64,000 nt of DNA from Rugalucina vietnamica (GCA_964017185.1 OZ024879.1:22323456-22387455), one strand, 5' to 3'; numbered from the stretch's first letter, positions 1 to 11,623 are shown. A program made the numbers and translations. The notes: generated from the sequence alone by a model not told the origin.

Positions 1-169
1 GTCCTTTGTCTGTTTTGTCGTGAAAGTTAATAATCAATGTAAAGCTGGCTGCATTCATGACCTGCATCCATTTCTGCCGTGTTTCGCCGCCTTCGATGAC
101 ATTGAGAATCTTTTGGAGGTGAACTTGAATAAGACTGGCAGAAGCATTTAGAAAGTGCGTCTGCCACCT
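1..169 (-). CDS. possible partial coding exon at window edge, unrecognised
   Basis: Read on the minus strand, one frame is open from just after a TGA at 170-172 to the window edge, about 56 codons. Its composition is protein-like, with mixed hydrophobic and charged residues including LIQVHLQKILNVIEGGE and FTLIINFHDKTDK. I do not recognise the family. There is no convincing polypyrimidine tract or acceptor upstream, so it may be an exon whose boundaries I cannot place, a transposon fragment, or a chance opening. Only the part inside the window can be judged. Confidence 0.25.
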
Positions 170-237
170 TCAACGATCACTCACCATGGTGCTGGCTTTT
201 TCGGCCAATGAACATTTTCAAGGCAATATACCGTTAT

Positions 238-261
238 CCCCCCCCCCCGGGGGGGGGGCCT
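238..261. repeat. poly-C/poly-G perfect hairpin
   Basis: A run of about twelve C is followed directly by about ten G. The two halves are self-complementary. Run lengths like these are often unreliable in assemblies. Confidence 0.8.
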
Positions 262-413
262 TTAATTCATGCCAATACTTTTTATGCTGAAGCAACTTAA
301 AATGATCATGATCACTTGGACGCTTGATTGTTGCTAAAAGTAATACCTACTAGTAATAAAAACTTACCTTGTATCAATTAAAGTTTGTTTATTGTTATCG
401 TCGCTATATATAT

Positions 414-537
414 ACTACCGTTAAAGGCCCCGAACTGCAATTTTAATAGAGAAATCCCATTGAAAAATAAGTCACGGGGCTTTTATTTTAACGGATATTG
501 CTATATGAAATACTTTTGCGGGGCCTATAACGGTAGT
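414..537. mobile_element. 124-bp MITE with GC-rich inverted ends
   Basis: The left end ACTACCGTTAAAGGCCCCG is inverted at the right end as CGGGGCCTATAACGGTAGT. The flanks on both sides are TA/TATA runs, so a TA-type target duplication is likely but cannot be measured. No coding capacity. Confidence 0.6.
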
Positions 538-544
538 ATATATA

Positions 545-700
545 TATATTGGGAGAAATAGGACAAACATCAAACAAAAATCTTCCCGGTGGCACTGGAT
601 CCTAAGAAAGGATTCGAAAATGATTGAAATAAGTATATAGGGGGATTAAACCATTAACAGTGCAAGAATAAATCAAACTAAGCGCGCTTTCGGCTTTCGC
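545..700 (+). repeat. dispersed repeat fragment, also at 2835-3110
   Basis: The stretch beginning TTGGGAGAAATAGGACAAAC and containing CACTGGATCCTAAGAAAGG is repeated almost exactly at 2835-3110, where part of it is tandemly amplified. In both places it adjoins TA-rich sequence and the word TGCACTGTTAATGG (here as its complement). It is non-coding. Confidence 0.7.
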
Positions 701-1023
701 CTTCTTCAGGGTCAATATGTATTTACAGGTAAAAACTGGAAAAAAATGAAAATAGGTAAATAAACAAAATAAATAAAAAACAATGCAAAAATACACAAAT
801 ACACAAAAATCACATGAAATGTGACAAAGTTGACACCACTGTATGTTCGGCAGTGGGTAAACGACTTAAAATTAATTCATGAACGCCCTTTGAAAGGGCC
901 CAGTATCTGCTAAAAATGGCGGCAAAAATTTTTCATGTGATTTTTGGTCCTTGACTGTAGTTGACTTGTCTGTATACCAGTAATAGACGCAGATGGGCGA
1001 AGATATATTTTGATAAATGATTT

Positions 1024-2500
1024 TTAGCTCACCTGAGCCGAGATGTAGGATAGACAGGATACGGCGTCCGTCCGTCGTCCACCATTTTAAAATATCTTCT
1101 TCTCTGAAACCGCTTAGCCAACCAAAGCCAAATTTTAAATGAAGCATCTATATGAAGGGGGAACAAATGTGTATATAAGAAATCCAGGTCACATGACCAA
1201 GCTGGCCGCCATGTCCATATATGGTAAAAACCCTTAAAAATCTTCTCCTCCAGAACCGGCAGACCGATTTCAACGAAACTTGGCATGAAGCATCGATGGC
1301 TAAAGCACTACTTTGTGTATATAAATCATAACCCTGTGATGACCTTGACTTATTTTACGGCAAGGTCAACATAGGTCGCCAATGCATTTGAATGAGGAAA
1401 ACTTTTAAAATGTCATTTTAAAATGGGCAGTAGGACTGAATATTAATAATTCTGAAAAAAAAAATGGACCACAGGCGCTAATATGCCTTCACCCCGGGGC
1501 AATATACATGTACATTACCATAATATTCAAACATCATCTCCTCTGAAACCGATTGGCCAATCAAACCCAAACTTTATGTGAAGCATCAAAAGGAAGGGGT
1601 AACCAATGTGTATATAGATAATCCAGGTCACATTACCAAGATGGCCGTCATGCCCATATATGGTAAAAAACCTTCAAAAATCTTCTCCAAAAAAGGGGGA
1701 CCGTTTTCAACGAAACTTTACATGAAGCATCTGCGGCTAACGTACTACATATACAATAAGTATATAAATCATGACCCTGTGGTGACCTTGACCTATTTTA
1801 CGGCAAGGTCAACATAGGTCGCCAATGCATTTGAATGAGGAAAACTTTTAAAAAGTCATTTGAGTTGAAAATCTTGCAGGAAATGGACAGTAGGACTGAA
1901 TATTAATGATTCTGAAAAAAGTTGACCCAAGGGCTCATCTGCCCCCACCGCGGGACAATATACCTCCATACTACCATAATATTCAAACATCTTCTCCTCT
2001 GAAACCGCTTCACCAATTAAAGCTAAATTTTATGTGAAGCATCTATAGGATGGGGGAACCCATGTGCATATTAATTATCTAGGTCACATGACAAAGATGG
2101 CCACCATGCCCATATATGGTAAAAACTCTTCAAAAAGCTTCTTCTCTGAAACTAATAGACAGATTGTCATGAAACTTGGCGTGAAGCATGGATGGCTAGT
2201 GTACTACAATGTATATATAAATCATGTCCCTGTGATGACCTTGACCCAGTTTATGGCAAGGTCAACATGGGTTGCCCATGCATTTGAATAGAAACAACTG
2301 TCAAAATGTCATTTGAAGGGAAAAGCCAGCAGGAAATTGGCAAATGGACAGAATATTGATTATTCTGAAAAAAAGAGAATGACCCAAGGGCTTCATCTGC
2401 CCCTGCGCTGGGGTTAAATACCATAATATTCAAACACGTTTATTGATATATGCAGCAGATCTCAGGTGAGCGTTTACAGGACCATTGGTCCTCTGGTTAT
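1024..2500 (+). repeat. R1 repeat, three tandem ~450-bp units
   Basis: It begins with AGCTCACCTGAGCCGAGATG and ends with CTCAGGTGAGCGTTTACAGG, the boundaries of a dispersed repeat. Inside are three imperfect units starting near 1092, 1530 and 1984. Each contains CTCTGAAACCG, then GTGAAGCATC, then AAGATGGCCGCCATG-like text, then CCTTGAC...GGCAAGGTCAACAT. Further units occur at 24120-24760 and 28640-32314. The short ORFs here are chance openings in the repeat. Confidence 0.75.
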
Positions 2501-2740
2501 ACTGGCGACAAAATCTATGAAATTATTACTGAGATGCATTGCTTGGTTTACATTAGCCCGCCCTGTTATGCAACACGCATTGTCAAAATAATAATTTTAA
2601 AGCAATTAAACATTCAAGGCTTTCTGAGATCGAATAATAACAATCTCAGTTTAGATGACATTCTGACTACAGCTTCATTGAGAAACATTTTATATAACCT
2701 GTCAGAAACTATATGTACATCTTTCTTCAGGCTCACTATG

Positions 2741-2742
<2 letters not shown>

Positions 2743-2834
<92 letters not shown>
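2743..2834. repeat. (TA)n microsatellite
   Basis: Uninterrupted TA dinucleotide tract of about 46 units. The Tyr-Ile ORFs across it are artefacts. Confidence 0.98.
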
Positions 2835-2837
<3 letters not shown>

Positions 2838-2867
2838 GAGAAATAGGACAAACATCAAACAAAAATC

Positions 2868-3075
2868 TTCCCGGTGGCACTGGATCCTAAGAAAGGATTC
2901 GAAAATGATTGAAATAAGTATATAGGGGGCCGGTGGCACTGGATCCTAAGAAAGGATTCGAAAATGATTGAAATAAGTATATAGGGGGTCGGTGGCACTG
3001 GATCCTAAGAAAGGATTCGAAAATGATTGAAATAAGTATATAAGAAAGGATTCGAAAATGATTGATATAAGTATA
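2868..3075. repeat. tandem ~61-bp minisatellite
   Basis: Three to four near-identical copies of a unit containing GGTGGCACTGGATCC and GATTGAAATAAGTATA lie head to tail, the last one truncated. A single unit is also present near 590-640. Confidence 0.85.
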
Positions 3076-3112
3076 AGTTTGATTTATTCTTGCACTGTTA
3101 ATGGTTTAATCC

Positions 3113-3231
<119 letters not shown>

Positions 3232-3239
3232 CTTGAAAA

Positions 3240-3409
3240 AACAAATCAGTAGGAAAATTTTGATATTTGTAATGTTATTGCTCAAAACATAGATCTCGGG
3301 CCTCTGCGAGGCGGTTATAACGAGTACCCACAATCTATGTTCTAGAACAAAAATAAGAATAATAGATATACCCCTGTAAACCCCAGTTTTACTATATTAA
3401 CGTGGGGTA
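3240..3409 (+). mobile_element. M2 hairpin MITE, left part (split by insertion)
   Basis: This carries M2 family features: the hairpin around GCGAGGCGGTTATAACGAG, then CCCACAATCTATGTTCTAG, then ATACCCCTGTAAACCCCAG and ACTATATTAACGTGGGGTA. The expected continuation of the family (TATGAGGGGGTATA...) is found 3.9 kb away at 7306, so this copy was split by the element at 3410-7305. Confidence 0.75.
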
Positions 3410-4744
3410 TAGTCCGGCACAAAATCAATTTGACCTGGAATTGTGGTATAAAGTTTTTTTCTTTACATATTCTTGTAGGTTAGACATTGCCATTAAAGAT
3501 TCTGGATGATGACAGCCTGTCATCATTGAGCGTTTTGAGAAATTCAAGATGGCGCCCTAGATGACAGAAAATAATGAAAATACATCTACTATTATACAAT
3601 GTGCCCCTTAAATGAATAAAAATACTATGTTTCCTCATAACTTTAGCAGGCATTATCTTATCTGACATAAGGTATCGTTCCTTGGTTTAAGGATCAAAAA
3701 TGGCATCCAAGATGGCCGCCAAAATAAGATTTTTGACGAATACAAATGTATGCACAATATATACATATTTGAGCTTCTTATGCATACATATTGATCAGTT
3801 AGGCATGAAAATGACATATTAAGTCTGTCTTTTGTTCTTTATAAATTCATGCATGTAAGAGTAAAGTAAGTAAGTAAGTAATTTATTTATTAGAGTGTCA
3901 TACAGCAATATATACATACATACATTTTCAAAACTTAAGATTATATTGATATCTAGCCATCGTTTGGCTTATAAGACACTGTTAAGTAAAACATTATAAA
4001 ACATTTTAAAATGCATTTTAAAAGTCACTATAGTTATTGACCAAGTTGTGTATACATAAAATATGCCAATAAAGCACATATTTTATTTTGATTGACAAGG
4101 TCTTACATTGACCTTGTCAATAAAAAATCCAACTTCTGACACCCTGTCAGCATTAACAAATTTGAGAAAATCAATATGACATTTGAAAATAATTTTTATG
4201 CACTGTTTTATAGTTTGTCTCTAACAGAATGAAAAAGCTATTTTATCCTACTATTTAGTACATATTGACATATCTAACATTAGTTACCTTGTCCAGGCTT
4301 GAGTACAAAATGGATTCCAAGATTGCTGTCAGAACATTTAAATATTCTAAACATATTCCTGATACATACACTTTTGAACCTTTTGTCTATTTCTGATTTT
4401 AATGCACCGGTAAACACGTTTATTTCTTAGGAGTACTAATGAAAAAAAAAATAACAAGAACTTCACTGTGTAGTTGGCGCTCACATAGTCTGTCTGGTGA
4501 ATATTCATTTTACTACATGGTTTGCTGTTACTGAGAACAAACAGCAGCTTCGTCAATAGAATGGTTATGGTCTCCCATAGGATGCTGAATTTCATAAAAA
4601 AGCAATGATATCCACAAATTAGTTGATACAGGCAAAAAAGCAAACAGAATGCGTAAAAATTATTTCAACTGAAAGTATTGACATAAACACACTTAAAAGC
4701 AGACAAATAATATCCTTGTATACCAGATAGTCAGTTCTGTACTT

Positions 4745-4965
4745 AATGAAATTGGTTGATTAGGGGTTTAACGTCCCACCAATAGCTAAGGTCATATGGA
4801 GACTGGTTGATTGGGGGTTTAACGTCCCACCAATAGCTAAGGTCATATGGAGACAGGACCTCGGTTTATAGTCCCATCCGACGGACTGGAGAAGCCCGGG
4901 AGCGAATCTGTGACCCTGGTTTACAAGGCCAGTGACATAACCACTGCACTACAGACGCTTCTGTA
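4745..4965 (-). mobile_element. tRNA-derived SINE, with duplicated tail
   Basis: On the minus strand the head GTAGTGCAGTGGTTATGTC followed by GGTCACAGATTCGCTCCCGG looks like degenerate tRNA A and B boxes. The other end carries TTTAACGTCCCACCAATAGC, which is duplicated in tandem about 55 bp apart (near 4752 and 4807). It is non-coding and lies inside the 3.9-kb element. Confidence 0.6.
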
Positions 4966-5149
4966 CTTAAGAAAAATCCAAAATAAGTTTCAATTGTTGC
5001 AGATGACACTGATGTACGTTTTTGTTACTTTAAATCTCAACACCTCACTATTCCTTGTATAGTTTGAAAGCAAGAACTGTCATACGCCGACAGACTAAGG
5101 ATAAAAGAATGCTGAACTAACACCCGATTTAATTAACGCTTAATGTTCT

Positions 5150-6100
5150 ATAAGGATGGGTATATATTACATGCTTATATACTTTGACCTCCTAAATAAT
5201 TGAAATTGTCCATCATGCCTCCTTGTCAGCATGTTTTAAAATCAGATCTGCCAGATATGTTGCTAGAGTCATTTTGGTGGCTGACAAATGAGACCAAACT
5301 TTACCTCTCCACCTTTAACTGTACCTCTTGATGACCACCATACCGCTTTCTTAAATCAACTAAATTGCATTTTTGAAGTGAAAGTAAGAGTCATAGCGCC
5401 GCATAGCGCTGTGGTTACAAGAAAGCAATCTTAGACTTGTAGGAAATAAATAACAGACTGTGTCCTTAGCTGCATAAATGTGGTTTTATTGCATCTGCTT
5501 ATAGCACGGGATGATATAAGTGCTCAACGTTTCGGACATAAGAATTTTCTTAGGCTAGATATACTTTCAAGTATGCATATTGAGCAGGTATCCTTGATCT
5601 GTTTTGTATGTTCCATTCACTTTGACTGTTTAATGTTTTGCCAAACTACGTTAAGTCTAGCATTAAAGTGTGTGTATCAGTAACTTAGCTGTAATTGTGA
5701 AACCTTGTCTTATTTTTATTAGTATTTGTCCTTCATATACATGAACATGCTCGTCTGTTGACATATATTTCATGCTCATCTGACTCTGGCCAAATTAATG
5801 TCATGTTACTAAGCTGGCTGAAAGTGTAACTGTCTTTGAAATATTCTTAAGTACGCTCTTTGACTTGGAACCCTTGATGTATTATTTCATGCCAGGCCGT
5901 TGGCTTTGATATAATAAATGTCGAGGCTAACACTTATGTATGTAAATTGTCATAGATATACTTTTAAAGCATGTACCTTGACCTGGTATACCCCTTGATC
6001 TGATTGCCATGCTGCTCTGTTGACTTTTACAACATTATGTCACGGCTTGCACTAAGGTGTGTATTTCTGCACCATTATTAGATAGCTTGGTGTGAATCCA
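5150..6100. repeat. degenerate tandem repeat, interior of 3.9-kb element
   Basis: Loosely repeated phrases (CTTTGACT..., CCTTGATCTG/CCTTGATG, ATGCCAGGCCG/ATGCTGCTCTG, TAAAGTGTGTGTAT/AAGGTGTGTATTTC) recur at roughly 100-250 bp spacing. No plausible gene is seen. Confidence 0.4.
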
Positions 6101-6239
6101 TAAAAAGTAATTTCACCAGAACATTGATCTATATTGTACTACAGTATGCTACTTAGTTCGACAAAATTTACATAGATTTTCGCATTCAATTGCATTTCCT
6201 GTAACACCGATATCTGCAGATATAGAAACTTAGATATTA

Positions 6240-6745
6240 GTGGTCCTTTATAACCATTTTAGTTGGTTGGAGTCTGTTGTTTGGCCCATCGGGGTTCAAC
6301 TGGTGTTTTTCTTTTGCTCCAGTTTCACAATACTTATTGCATCTGTATCTGTGAGAACCTAAAACCTAACTAAATGTTGTGAACCACTGCAGAAACTGAG
6401 CTTGAGGTTAGGCATCTGTAAAACTAGTTTAAGCCACCCTACCACCCCAACAGTGATTTTTTATTACTGATCGTTGCAAGGCGATAATCCTGTGGTGGTT
6501 TTTACTGTTTGTGTTTTGGCGTTAATTTTTGTGCTGTTTGCAGGTTATGTATGTTTTCATATTTTCATATTTAGGGTTAGTTATGGTAACTGAGTGGCCA
6601 TCTACATGTATAGGAAAAATAGCTGCTCACTCGGCTTAAGATACATTTTCATAATATAAGTACTTGATTGTTAATTAGCTTTCTCATCTCGGTTTTTGGA
6701 GTGAGAATTTCTTTCTGATTGCGCCTATTCCTGATCATTGCCTAC
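6240..6745 (-). repeat. M3 repeat copy, reversed
   Basis: It contains the inverse of M3 family landmarks: GTGGCCATC/ACTCGGCTTAAGATAC, CCTCTCATCTCGG-like text and TTTTGGAGTGAGAATTTC, ending with CCTGATCATTGCCTACTTG. Related copies lie at 10346-10985, 16665-16900, 19790-20275 and 25908-27650. Confidence 0.65.
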
Positions 6746-7305
6746 TTGTACAGTTTGTATATCCTTCAACTGTAGCACCATTACCCCTGGTAAACATGAC
6801 CTACACTGTGTGTTGTAATTATTTCATCCACTGCATTTGCAAAATCAACAGTGGCGTTCTTATGATCAATTATGTTGATTTTTGACCGTATACAGTAAAT
6901 GTAACTGAGCTGGAGTATATAACAAGTCATACCTGACACGACTTATATGGTAAAACCAAAAAATCTTGATAAAATCTTATTTTGGCAGCCATCTTGGATG
7001 CCATCCTTGACTTTCAAACCGGAAAGCATTAACTGAAGAAAAATGAGTTAATATCTAATAAAGTTGTGAGGCAACATAGCATTTTCATTCATTTTATGGA
7101 CAAACTGTATAGTAGACCATATGTATTTTCATCATTTTAGACATCTTGGACGCCATCTTGAATTTCTAAAAACGCTCAATGATGACAGGCTGTCATCATC
7201 CAGAATCTTGAATGGCAATGTCTTACCTACAAGAAACCATCAAGAAAAAAACTTTATACCCGACTTCCAGGTCCATCAAAAATATGCCATATTCATGCCG
7301 GACTA

Positions 7306-7375
7306 GTATGAGGGGGTATATATTTCATGGACATGTTTTTTCTGATGACATGTTCATCTTCCTTGCTCAATTTTG
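7306..7375 (+). mobile_element. M2 MITE, right part of split copy
   Basis: GTATGAGGGGGTATATATTT followed by CATGGACATGTTTT completes the M2 copy begun at 3240. Intact copies read straight through this join. Confidence 0.7.
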
Positions 7376-7571
7376 TATTTTCTATTTCTAACTTGTGTGC
7401 AATTATTCTAAGTTTGTAAAATACTGTTTATGATAGCCACGTTGATTACATACAATATCTAGATTAAAACACTGACTGCAACTTATCAATTGTCATCTAG
7501 CACACCACTTCAGGTTTCGTATTTTTACCAGGCAAGCCTTTTTGTTAGATGTTCATAATTAGTAATCTCAA

Positions 7572-7577
7572 TTTATT
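7572..7577 (-). terminator. poly(A) signal of TNFR/sushi receptor gene
   Basis: AATAAA on the minus strand lies about 20 bases beyond the TGA at 7598-7600. Its placement favours that stop, reached in the shifted frame, as the original end of the coding region. Confidence 0.55.
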
Positions 7578-7597
7578 ACAGTAACTGGCAGCTGGTT

Positions 7598-8035
7598 TCA
7601 TTTTCCTTTACTCAGTGAATTGCCATGAACGGATATGTAGTCACTCTCTTTTTCACCATTCCCTAGATTTGATCGCTTGACAGAGATTGCGTTTTCCATA
7701 TCTCCGTGACTAGCAGCCCCACTTGCGCCTTGACCATTCATCCGTGTTGACTGATGATCTTCAGAGGTTAGCTTTGTACCATTTTTCTTTTGCTGACCGT
7801 CTTTGTCGGTAGCCTCAACAACGTCACTAACAGGTGAGGATTGTAAGGTTGTTCTCTGTTACCATTTTCGTTAGACGTAGAGATTTTATCATGTTCGTCG
7901 TTAGCCTCCGTGTTCTTAGGATTTTCATCGACCAAACGTCTTGAACGACGATCTTTAGATGTGGACTTTTCACCAGGTAGTGTCATTTGATAGTCTTCAT
8001 CGGTGTCCCGACTTAATCTATAACTGCTCTTATGC
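7598..8035 (-). CDS. TNFR/sushi receptor exon 5: cytoplasmic tail, frameshifted
   Basis: The last exon follows an acceptor TTTTACTTCTATTCTAG and joins exon 4 in phase 2. In the spliced frame the tail is highly charged (SYRLSRDTDEDYQMTLPGEK and so on) and stops with TAA at 7768-7770, about 88 codons. From about 7860 a different frame gives some 86 codons of equally charged, Ser/Gly/Asp-rich sequence containing EATDKDGQQKKNG and ESDYISVHGN. It ends at TGA 7598-7600, just before an AATAAA. This looks like the genuine C-terminus displaced by a one-base loss near 7855-7862. It could be a sequencing error, an allele or a real truncation. No death domain is seen in either frame. Confidence 0.7.
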
Positions 8036-8800
8036 CTAGAATAGAAGTAAAACAAAGTCACAAAGCAAGCATTTTTAAGTTTTGCATCGTTATGAAATTC
8101 TTTGTCGGGTAACAATGCTTCATTGCATTTATACGTACACTACAGAAATACGAATTGGACAAACTATATGAAAAGCGCTGTTGATATGCTTTTATAAGCA
8201 TATTTTGATCTGCTTTTTATAAGCATATTTTTTCAAGTTTTAGAATTCCTCGAATAGAAATGTAGACAGGTTAAAAGATAATGCAAACTTTTCCTAATAG
8301 TAAGGAGGACGAGTATCAATGAATGTAAAACAGTGCCAAAATTGAGGCAGGGTGATTAACCAATTAAAAGTATTTTGAAATGCCAAAAATATATATAAAC
8401 TAGAGCTGATTCTCATGGCATCGAAACACGAATCTCATATAAAGTTTTTTTTTTGCTACAACTCATGTTATATCATGCTCATTTGACGTTCAAATCTATA
8501 AGTAAGCAAACTACATTAAGACAAATGTATGTCATACATGTTTCATGTTTTGCAATATGTGTTGTATTTATTGGATTGTTGGATGGTCTTAATCATGACA
8601 TAAACTAATCGAATAGACTTCAGTCTATGGTTATTATATGTATGCTGACAAAGTTATATGCTATGTTTAAATGTTATCATCTGAGATTGTAAAAGATCAT
8701 TCTTACATTCATTTCTGATAATTTCATGCTTAGTCTGCCACGGCGTTTTGAATAAACATGCATTTTACTGGCTATTTTTGTTTGCCTCTGAGGTTATTAC

Positions 8801-8894
8801 CTTTTTAAATACAGCACAACAACAACGCCGACCAAACTCAGCACCAAAAAGATGCTTACACTGATGGTAGCTGTTATCCATTCCTCGCAATTGT
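8801..8894 (-). CDS. TNFR/sushi receptor exon 4: transmembrane helix
   Basis: The acceptor TTATGTTTTCAG and donor AAAAAG|GTAATA bound a 94-base exon that joins exon 3 in phase 1 and exon 5 in phase 2. It encodes a short juxtamembrane stretch NCEEW and then about 24 uninterrupted hydrophobic residues (ITATISVSIFLVLSLVGVVV...), ending in LK. This is a type I single-pass anchor at about residues 247-270 of the assembled protein. A decayed LINE lies in the 4.3-kb intron separating it from exon 3. Confidence 0.85.
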
Positions 8895-9154
8895 CTGAAA
8901 ACATAAAGTATAAGTGAAGAAACACTTGTGGCAAAAACAATGATATATCATTGTAACCATTTTCACCCTTTGTAAGCGTTCATGTCGCCTTTCAAATGTT
9001 TTGGTAGGCTAAAATGAAACTTCAGATACCCTTGCATATACCAAATATACCACAATGTAAAGGAAGCACGTTTGAGTGAAGATATTTGTTCAAATAAGTA
9101 TTTTTCATACATACATTTACATGATAAACATGATAACACACTCAGTGATCCATT

Positions 9155-10300
9155 TGCAAGGAGTAAGACAAAGCGAATGCCTCTCACCTTTCCTTTTTGC
9201 AATGTATGTCAACGATTTAGAGGCTGAATTAGCAGTAAAAGGCGTGGCGGGTATTGATATAGGAACTATTAACTTAAACTTATTGCTCTACGCGGATGAC
9301 ATAATACTTTTTGGCAAAACTCCTGATGACTTACAAATGCATTGAATGTTTTCGAAGATTATAGCAAAAAGTGGAAGCTTACATTTAATACAAATAAAAC
9401 GAAACTCATGGTGTTTGGGAATGGGGGATGTCTACCAAACAACCTGAATTTCGTATACAATAATATACATATAAAATATGCAACACATTTTGTTATTTAG
9501 GTTTAGTTTTCACATCAGGAGGCTCAAATTTCGAATTATCGCCATCATATAAACTTGAACTGTGATAACCTTGTATCCCCTGGAGCTAGATATGTTTTTT
9601 TTTATAAATCTCCGTCTATAGAGACGGATCATTTACAATTTTGTAAAAGGATCCTAGTAGGGCCTAAAATGACTTTATCTACGGAGAGTTAAGAAGAATT
9701 GATTATCAGTCTTGGAGAAACACATTTCGTATTAAGTATTGGCTAAAAATTATAAGTAGTGATGACAGAAAATATACCAAACAAAAAAATATTAATACTA
9801 TTTTAAACGATTTAACATTGCAGCCATTAAAGGAAAATTGGGCTTCTTGTGCTAAAACTCGCTAAGCAGACTCGGATTTATACATGTTTTTGAAACACAA
9901 GGTGTGGGAAATGAGAATGCGTTAACTTTATGACAGTTTTTAAACAAAGGCTTAAAGATAATTTTACTCAAAATTGGCACTCATGCTTAGAAAACTCAAC
10001 AAGGGCTCGATCATATCTGACATTTGCCAATTTTCAACATTGAAATTATTAAGATATGTTATCTATTGTTAAATACAGAAAAAAATAATTCGATTAAGAC
10101 TCTCTTCACATACACTCGAGGTTGAAGTAGGGGGGTGGACAAAGCCCAATAAAACCCCGTATGAAATTAGAAAATGCAAAAATTGTAATGTTGTAGAGGA
10201 CGAATTCCATTTCTTGTTCGAGTGCCTTTTGTATACACATCTCCGAAAATGTACATCAGTAAGCATTATTGGCCTCATCCAAATATGATAAATTTATACA
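9155..10300 (+). pseudogene. decayed LINE reverse transcriptase and C-terminal zinc knuckle
   Basis: A reverse-transcriptase fragment at 9155-9345 reads GVRQSECLSPFLFAMYVNDL and then the catalytic LLLYADDIILFGK. The next frame (from about 9341) continues with SKKWKLTFNTNKTKLMVFGN. Further pieces follow (IETDHLQFCKRILVGPKM near 9620; ENWASCAKT near 9835). A C-terminal zinc-knuckle-like CKNCNVVEDEFHFLFEC lies near 10173-10223. The parts are separated by frameshifts and stops and there is no 5' ORF, so this is a dead, 5'-truncated copy. It lies in intron 3 of the TNFR-like gene in the opposite orientation. It is a non-LTR element; I cannot fix the clade. Confidence 0.85.
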
Positions 10301-10345
10301 ATTGTTAAGTAACTTTGAAGAATCTAAGCGTCTTTATTTACAAAA

Positions 10346-10985
10346 AGGTACAAGTAGGCAAAGATCAGGAAAAGACGCAATCAGAAAAAGACTCCCACTC
10401 CAAAAACCGAGGTGGGAAAAAACAGACTAACAATCAGGTACTTATACCATGAAAACATATCGTAAGCCAAATGAGCAGCTATTTTCCCAATAGGTGGCCA
10501 CTCAGTTACCTAAACTTAACTAAAAATATGAAAACATACATAAGGCGCCAACAGCACAAAAATTTTAAACACCAAGAGATAAAACAAAAAGAACCACCAC
10601 AGAAGTATCGCCTTGGAACGATCAGTAACACAAAGTTACTGGCGGGCTTAAACCGATTTTACATGGCCATAACCTCACTCTCAGCTTCTGCAGTGGTTCA
10701 TAACATTTATTTAGTTGTTCGGTCCTCGTGGTGAATCACTAACTAGTCAATGAATCATCAAGAACAAACAAATAAATCACGATAAACATCCTAATGAATC
10801 AAAAACCAGGACTCACAGATTGAGTAAGCTGCCCGACGAAGGAGATCCCGGGCGCCGAATAACCTACTAACTCCGGAGCAAAAGAAAAACACCAGTTGGA
10901 CCCGGTGGGCCAAGCAACAGACAAGTAGCTTTTTAGATTCATAAGGAAAAATTGTTTCAGTAATATGCATGTTGAAAGTCATGTA
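10346..10985 (+). repeat. M3 repeat copy
   Basis: The copy starts AGGTACAAGTAGGCAAAG and runs through CCAAAAACCGAGGTGGG, GGTGGCCACTCAGTTACC, CATACATAAGGCGCCAACAG and CGATCAGTAACACAAAG to AACCAGGACTCACAG and AAAAACACCAGTTGGACCC. It is one of the longest copies. The several open frames in it are not conserved between copies. Confidence 0.75.
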
Positions 10986-11153
10986 TTTAATGTGTTAGTA
11001 TGTAAAAATGATTTTTTCATGATTCCGACTGGGTGGTAGCCTCAAGCAATGGAGGATATATTATTGTTACATTGTTATATACCTAATGTATCTCTACAAT
11101 AGAAACTTGCCGTGTTGTAACGGACAGCACTTTCTGCTGTTTTAGGCGTCGTA

Positions 11154-11285
11154 GGGCATTAATACCATTAATGCCCTGAGATGACGTCATAGCAGGGCAA
11201 TAATGGTGTTAATGCCCTGAGATGACACCGTAGTAGGGCAATAATGGTGTTATTGCCCTAGGGCAATAATGGTGTTATTGCCCTG
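11154..11285. repeat. array of short palindromes
   Basis: GGGCATTAATACCATTAATGCCC, GGGCAATAATGGTGTTAATGCCC and two GGGCAATAATGGTGTTATTGCCC-type palindromes are strung together, separated by TGAGATGAC. Each can form its own hairpin. Confidence 0.8.
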
Positions 11286-11388
11286 AGCCTATGACATACA
11301 CCTGTTTACATGTTATGGACACTGGCAAGTGTTCATTTCATCTAAATTTAACATGGCAGGTGGGATCACATTTCAGACGTATATTAAT

Positions 11389-11623
11389 GAGCCGCATCGT
11401 GAGAAAACCGGATTTTCGCCTATGCGAAAACAAAGGCGCAGATCAGCATCGCAGTAACTGCGAAGCTGATCAGCGCCTTTGTTTTCGCAACACGGATAGT
11501 ACAATCTCTGTTCTTCTCAAATCCGAAATTTCAAGCTTCTAGCCTGCTTCTGTAGCTGCATAGACCGGTTTGTGTCAAACCTGGTCGGAAACCCCTAAGA
11601 CCGGTTTTCTCGCGTCGCGGCTC
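11389..11623. mobile_element. M1 hairpin MITE
   Basis: Ends are GAGCCGCATCGTGAGAAAAC and its inverse GTTTTCTCGCGTCGCGGCTC. The centre is a strong palindrome built on GGCGCAGATCAGC...GCTGATCAGCGCC, with CAAACCTGGTCGGAAACC in the right arm. M1 copies elsewhere show 4-bp A/T target duplications, but this copy's flanks do not match. Confidence 0.8.

Larger units (their letters stand above)
3410..7305. mobile_element. 3.9-kb element with long inverted arms, GTA target duplication
   Basis: Ends are TAGTCCGGCA at 3410 and its inverse TGCCGGACTA at 7305, flanked by GTA at 3407-3409 and 7306-7308. The arms (about 3410-3780 and 6950-7305) stay recognisably inverted for about 350 bp, sharing for example GCCATTMAAGATTCTGGATG and CCAAGATGGC. 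The interior holds a SINE (4745-4965), a degenerate tandem repeat and a reversed M3 copy. I see no transposase. It is probably a non-autonomous foldback-type element, and its insertion into an M2 copy dates it as younger than that copy. Confidence 0.75.

Noticed and set aside
4347-4643. 98-codon hydrophobic minus ORF inside the 3.9-kb element
   Set aside because: AT-rich composition gives Phe/Leu-rich text. No transposase motif and no conserved start.
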